DNA of 6,988 nucleotides from Candidatus Nanohaloarchaea archaeon (GTDB taxonomy: Archaea; EX4484-52; DAOVKX01): NCBI GenBank assembly GCA_030631505.1, contig DAOVKX010000057.1, positions 1 to 6,988 of the forward strand, given 5' to 3'. The translations under genes were made by a program, and so were the position numbers. The number at the start of each line of letters is the position of its first letter. The stretch's first letter is position 1. This document shows, piece by piece, positions 5,124 to 6,988 of this stretch. The notes beneath the pieces were generated by a model. The model was not told the DNA's origin. It was given only the letters and a program-made list of their open reading frames with translations, and made no database searches.

Positions 5124-5836
5124 CTTTCAATCACCGCCGCAAGTGGCATTTTTTTCTTGTGTTTTGATGTTTCAATTAAATATTTAGCTCTTTCGATTTT
5201 GGATGACTCAACATCTTTGGTTTCTCCCCGGAGTATTTTGTCTAAATCGTAATAATCCATTCCTAAATCTTTTTCATCTGTCTGCTCTGGCGATAAATCC
5301 GCGCTTGGTGGCTTGTCAATTATTTTTTGGGGAACTCTTAAAAATTTCGCAAGTCCCCAGACTTCGGTTTTATACAAACTGCCAATTGGTTCAATGTCAA
5401 CACCGCCGTCCCCGTATTTTGTAAAATATCCTGTTTCCAGTTCCGACTTATTGCTTGTGCCCAGAACCAGCATGTTTTCGTCATTGGCAAAACCATACAG
5501 AAAACACATCCTGACTCTTGACTTTAGGTTTTCTTTTGTTACTTTTTCCTTAAAATGTCTGGTTTGCTCGAAAGCGTCCACAACAGGCATAATGTCAATT
5601 ACATCATAACCGATTCCCAACACTTCTGCTATTTCAATTGCATCGTCTTTATTCTTGTTCTCATGACAAGGCATAACCAGACCATAAACTTTGTTTTTGC
5701 CAATTGCATTAACAGCTAAGTAAGCAGTAACAGTGGAATCAATACCCCCACTCAGACCAACAACCCCTCCGTTAAATTCTTCAGTCTGCTCTCTGATAAA
5801 ATCCTCAATAATCTCTGCAGTTTTTTTGTAATTCAT
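5120..5836 (-). CDS. nadE: NAD synthetase, ammonia-dependent type
   Basis: The 238-residue protein is a complete N-type ATP pyrophosphatase. The P-loop SGGIDST is at residues 29-35. The blocks LGTSNKSELETGYFTKYGDGG and IEPIGSLYKTEVWGLAK form the nucleotide and substrate sites, and PPSADLSPEQTDEKDLGMDYY is the characteristic C-terminal lid. No glutaminase domain is present, so ammonia is the direct nitrogen source. The usual reaction is nicotinate adenine dinucleotide plus ATP plus ammonia to NAD; close relatives instead amidate NaMN to NMN. Its ATG overlaps the nadA stop (ATGA), GGGAT lies four bases before it, and its own stop overlaps the nadM ATG. This tight nadA-nadE-nadM coupling supports a shared NAD pathway role. 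Confidence 0.95.
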   Translation of the reverse strand: MNYKKTAEIIEDFIREQTEEFNGGVVGLSGGIDSTVTAYLAVNAIGKNKVYGLVMPCHENKNKDDAIEIAEVLGIGYDVIDIMPVVDAFEQTRHFKEKVTKENLKSRVRMCFLYGFANDENMLVLGTSNKSELETGYFTKYGDGGVDIEPIGSLYKTEVWGLAKFLRVPQKIIDKPPSADLSPEQTDEKDLGMDYYDLDKILRGETKDVESSKIERAKYLIETSKHKKKMPLAAVIER

Positions 5837-6744
5837 TTTAATCCCAACATCCCCTCTAAAGCGTTCTTCGCTTTACGCAGCGTATCTTCATCAATTTTTA
5901 TCTCGTATTTTTCCTCCTCTAATGATTTCAAAGTGAGTTCAAGCGTATTCTGCTTCATTTGCAGACAAATATTTGGGGCTTCATTAGCGCTGATAAATTC
6001 TTTGTCCGGAACTTCAATTTTTAATCTTTCAATCATACCAATCTCTGTCCCGATTAAAAACTGTCTGGCATCATCTTCTCTGGCAACATCCAGCATTTGG
6101 CTCGTGCTGCAGACATAATCTGCCAAATCCACAACTTCAGGCCTGCATTCAGGATGGACTATTGTCTTTGCGTCTGGATGCTTCTCTTTTAAGGATTTCA
6201 ATACACTGGCATCAAACGTATCATGAACATAACAGTAACCATTCCAAGGTATAATCTTCTTGTTGCATGATTTCCGGACATAATCTGCCAGGTTCCTGTC
6301 CGGGGTGAAAATTATTTTTTTGTGCGGCAGTGATTTCACAACTTCCACCGCATTCGAACTTGTGCAGCAGATGTCTGAAAGCGCTTTTGTTGAGCAGCGG
6401 GTGTTAACGTAACTGACCACTGCAGCATCTTTGTGCTGTTCTTTCAGTTCTTTTAATTGCCCATCACTAATCATTGCGGCCATAGGGCACCGGGCTTTTG
6501 GAGTTGGAATCAAAACTCTTTTCTCAGGATTAAGTATCTTGGCAGATTCCGCCATGAAGTCCACGCCGCAAAAAACAATTAAATCTGCCTCTGTCTGGGA
6601 CGCCTTTCGGGCTAACTCATAAGAATCCCCGATAAAATCCGCCACTTTGTAGATTTCCGCTCTTTGGTAACTATGCGTTAATATCACTGCCCCTTTCTCT
6701 TTCTTCAGTTCATTGATTTTTTTTATTAGTTTTTCTTCTTCCAT
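5833..6744 (-). CDS. nadA: quinolinate synthase
   Basis: The 303-residue protein is quinolinate synthase, the [4Fe-4S] enzyme that joins iminoaspartate and dihydroxyacetone phosphate in de novo NAD synthesis. The three cluster cysteines are C86 (ARCPMAA), C171 (WNGYCYVH) and C260 (NICLQMK), spaced as in archaeal homologues. Other hallmarks are ILTHSYQ (21-27), the NT...SDICCTSSNAV stretch (114-133), VHPEC (196-200), CSTSQM (212-217) and GTEIGMIERL (232-241). Length is normal. The frame is open to an ATG at 6777, but that adds MRRRKKNEGIK, which lies over the end of the upstream gene. The ATG at 6744 has the SD GAGGGGAT four bases upstream and begins at the usual N-terminus. One base separates it from the upstream stop. 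The partner making iminoaspartate (NadB or NadX) is not in the window. Confidence 0.96.
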   Translation of the reverse strand: MEEEKLIKKINELKKEKGAVILTHSYQRAEIYKVADFIGDSYELARKASQTEADLIVFCGVDFMAESAKILNPEKRVLIPTPKARCPMAAMISDGQLKELKEQHKDAAVVSYVNTRCSTKALSDICCTSSNAVEVVKSLPHKKIIFTPDRNLADYVRKSCNKKIIPWNGYCYVHDTFDASVLKSLKEKHPDAKTIVHPECRPEVVDLADYVCSTSQMLDVAREDDARQFLIGTEIGMIERLKIEVPDKEFISANEAPNICLQMKQNTLELTLKSLEEEKYEIKIDEDTLRKAKNALEGMLGLK

Positions 6745-6745
6745 C

Positions 6746-6988
6746 TTAATCCCCTCGTTTTTCTTCCTTCTCCTCAAAATAAGGTTTCAAACAAAATCTG
6801 TATCCGCTTCTCCGTTTGTATGGTTCTATCATTTTAAGCTGGCCGGTGCTTAACCGCTCTGCATCTCCTGATTTTAAATGCCCCAATAAAAGTGCGTCAC
6901 TTGGTCTCATGCCTAAATCAAATTCCTGGTTTATTTCATCAACAATTTCTTCCTGGATAGGCCTGTATTTTTTGAAAAGTTCTTTTGG
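6746..6988 (-). CDS. C-terminal 80 residues of an unrecognised protein, first visible gene of the NAD operon
   Basis: A frame open from the right edge runs 80 codons to TAA at 6746-6748, one base before the nadA ATG. The protein end is basic and charged (KKYRPIQEEIVDEI, then YKRRSGYRFCLKPYF) and closes with an acidic-basic tail, EEKEEKRGD. Blocks such as MRPSDALLLGHLKSGD look like a folded soluble domain; no membrane segment is visible. I do not recognise the family. It does not resemble the C-termini I know of NadB, NadX or NadC, the expected neighbours of nadA. The nadA SD is embedded in its last codons, so the two genes are co-transcribed. No better call is possible without the rest of the gene. 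Confidence 0.8.
   Translation of the reverse strand, partial: PKELFKKYRPIQEEIVDEINQEFDLGMRPSDALLLGHLKSGDAERLSTGQLKMIEPYKRRSGYRFCLKPYFEEKEEKRGD
6749..6756 (-). promoter_or_regulatory. Shine-Dalgarno fixing the nadA start
   Basis: The minus strand reads GAGGGGAT, inside the last codons of the upstream gene and four bases before the ATG at 6744. It decides for this start over the in-frame ATG at 6777. Confidence 0.65.

Noticed and set aside
1..6988. tRNA or rRNA genes, CRISPR repeats, insertion sequences, attachment sites
   Set aside because: I saw no cloverleaf-like element, regularly spaced repeat, transposase or terminal inverted repeats on either strand.

Overview
The window reads as an archaeal chromosome segment dedicated mainly to making, salvaging and phosphorylating NAD. 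Archaeal signs are the archaeal-type NMN adenylyltransferase (NadM), an ammonia-dependent NAD synthetase without a glutaminase domain, Shine-Dalgarno (SD) sites of the GGTGAT/GGGGAT type, and AT-rich TATA-like boxes about 25-31 bases before several starts with little or no leader. The DNA is AT-rich and compact. An uncultured archaeon (possibly a DPANN-type or related lineage) fits, but the sequence alone does not fix the lineage.

Almost everything is on the minus strand. From the right edge leftwards: the C-terminus of an unrecognised protein (6988-6746), then nadA (6744-5833), nadE (5836-5120), a nadM-Nudix fusion (5123-4209) and a nucleoside hydrolase (4237-3401). These five are separated by one base or overlap by 4-29 bases, so they form one operon. 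Next come a small Cys-containing protein (3344-3042), a possible 42-residue hydrophobic ORF (2984-2856), a nicotinamidase whose frame is broken by an in-frame TAG (2855-2295), an NAD kinase-like gene (2272-1460), a TatD-family hydrolase (1422-652) and a small zinc-ribbon protein (392-90). At the far left a plus-strand gene ends at 88, convergent with the zinc-ribbon gene. The largest gap (393-651, 259 bases) holds no gene I can support, only a weak TATA-like element and a short inverted repeat.

Together the enzymes cover quinolinate synthesis (NadA), amidation (NadE), NMN adenylylation plus probable ADP-ribose hydrolysis (NadM-Nudix), nucleoside cleavage (possibly of nicotinamide riboside), nicotinamide deamidation (PncA) and NADP formation (NAD kinase). 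NadB/NadX, NadC, PncB and NadD are not in the window. The most unusual locus is the start of the nicotinamidase gene: its strong SD lies inside a perfect 9-bp hairpin, a hydrophobic small ORF ends directly against its ATG, and codon 33 is an amber stop in an otherwise intact enzyme.
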